Part shown: positions 63,908 through 64,000 of the stretch, one piece after another | Position numbering within the stretch: the stretch's first letter is position 1 | Layout: each line of letters starts with the position of its first letter | Assembly (NCBI GenBank): GCA_965223305.1 | Contig: CBDCWT010000040.1 | Location: forward strand, 121,496-185,495 | From: CBDCWT01 sp965223305 | GTDB lineage: Bacteria; Planctomycetota; Planctomycetia; Pirellulales; Pirellulaceae | Length of the DNA stretch: 64,000 nt | Reading direction: 5' to 3' | Program-made: the position numbers and the translations under genes | The notes under the pieces: model-generated | What the model was told of the DNA's origin: nothing | The model's database searches: none | What the model saw: the letters and a program-made list of their open reading frames with translations, nothing else

Positions 63908-64000
63908 TTATCCGAGAATCCGTAGCGTTTGCGATGCCATCCCCTTAGTAGTCTCGATAACGCCGATATTGGCCTCGTAAGCCCGCGTCGCCTCCAACGC
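63908..64000 (-). CDS. flgC: Flagellar proximal rod protein FlgC, C-terminal part
   Basis: Only the last 30 codons are inside the window. They read ALEATRAYEANIGVIETTKG then MASQTLRILG and stop, matching the conserved C-terminal helix of FlgC (ASRAYEAN and TTK). The gene continues past the right edge. It lies 56 bases before fliE, the normal arrangement. Confidence 0.88.
   Translation of the reverse strand, partial: ALEATRAYEANIGVIETTKGMASQTLRILG

Overview
This 64 kb window is bacterial chromosome, most probably from a member of the Planctomycetota and perhaps the Pirellulales. The pointers are an ATP synthase subunit a with a very long N-terminal extension, a subunit b with a secretory leader and His-rich stretch, a PEP-CTERM protein, a large single-strand flagellar cluster and many families of palindromic intergenic repeats. 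The assignment is inferred from gene content; no rRNA or tRNA gene was seen.

Layout. (1) 25-8420, minus strand: an F-type ATP synthase operon in the order atpZ-like, atpI-like, atpB, atpE, atpF, atpH, atpA, atpG, atpD, atpC. Four genes (atpB, atpE, atpF, atpD) are broken by about ten indels, nearly all single-base insertions, while atpH, atpA, atpG and atpC are intact. (2) 9213-18099, plus strand: a DUF4912 protein, larE, an ammonium sensing set (amtB, PII, glnD) and a sulfotransferase. (3) 18100-37113: an accessory region with an IS256 element flanked by a target duplication, a HAD-like protein, a seven-gene redox operon (two EEP phosphohydrolases, a two-subunit GMC dehydrogenase, a VioB-type ferritin-like protein, a small unknown protein and an animal-type haem peroxidase), a large HNH-STAND-TPR protein that looks like a stand-alone immune sensor, and a membrane protein with ten consecutive 11-residue repeats. 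(4) 37114-38790: a PEP-CTERM protein and an ECF sigma factor with its zinc-binding anti-sigma. (5) 39002-43480 and 51447-64000, minus strand: flagellar genes flgC, fliE, fliF, fliG, fliH, fliI, fliJ, two MotE-like proteins, fliK, flgD, flbD, motA, motB, fliL, then fliN, fliO, fliP, fliQ, fliR, flhB. fliM and flgE are absent from the window. (6) 43556-50784 interrupts the flagellar cluster with a decayed fliL tail, selO, a probable selenoprotein with an in-frame TGA and a bSECIS-like hairpin, a Y-family DNA polymerase and an IS1634-type transposase.

How the parts work together. The flagellar genes encode the export gate (FliPQR-FlhB), export ATPase complex (FliHIJ), MS ring (FliF), rotor (FliG, FliN), stator (MotAB) and hook-length and cap functions (FliK, FlgD). 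AmtB, PII and GlnD form a standard nitrogen-sensing relay. In the redox operon, a GMC enzyme could supply oxidised substrate or peroxide to the peroxidase, with the ferritin-like enzyme as a further oxidase; this is inference.

The most notable items are the candidate selenoprotein, the HNH-STAND-TPR gene, the redox operon, the dense +1 frameshifts in the ATP synthase operon, and a 180-bp palindromic element whose partial copies abut flhB, fliN and fliO and carry their stop codons or ribosome-binding context.
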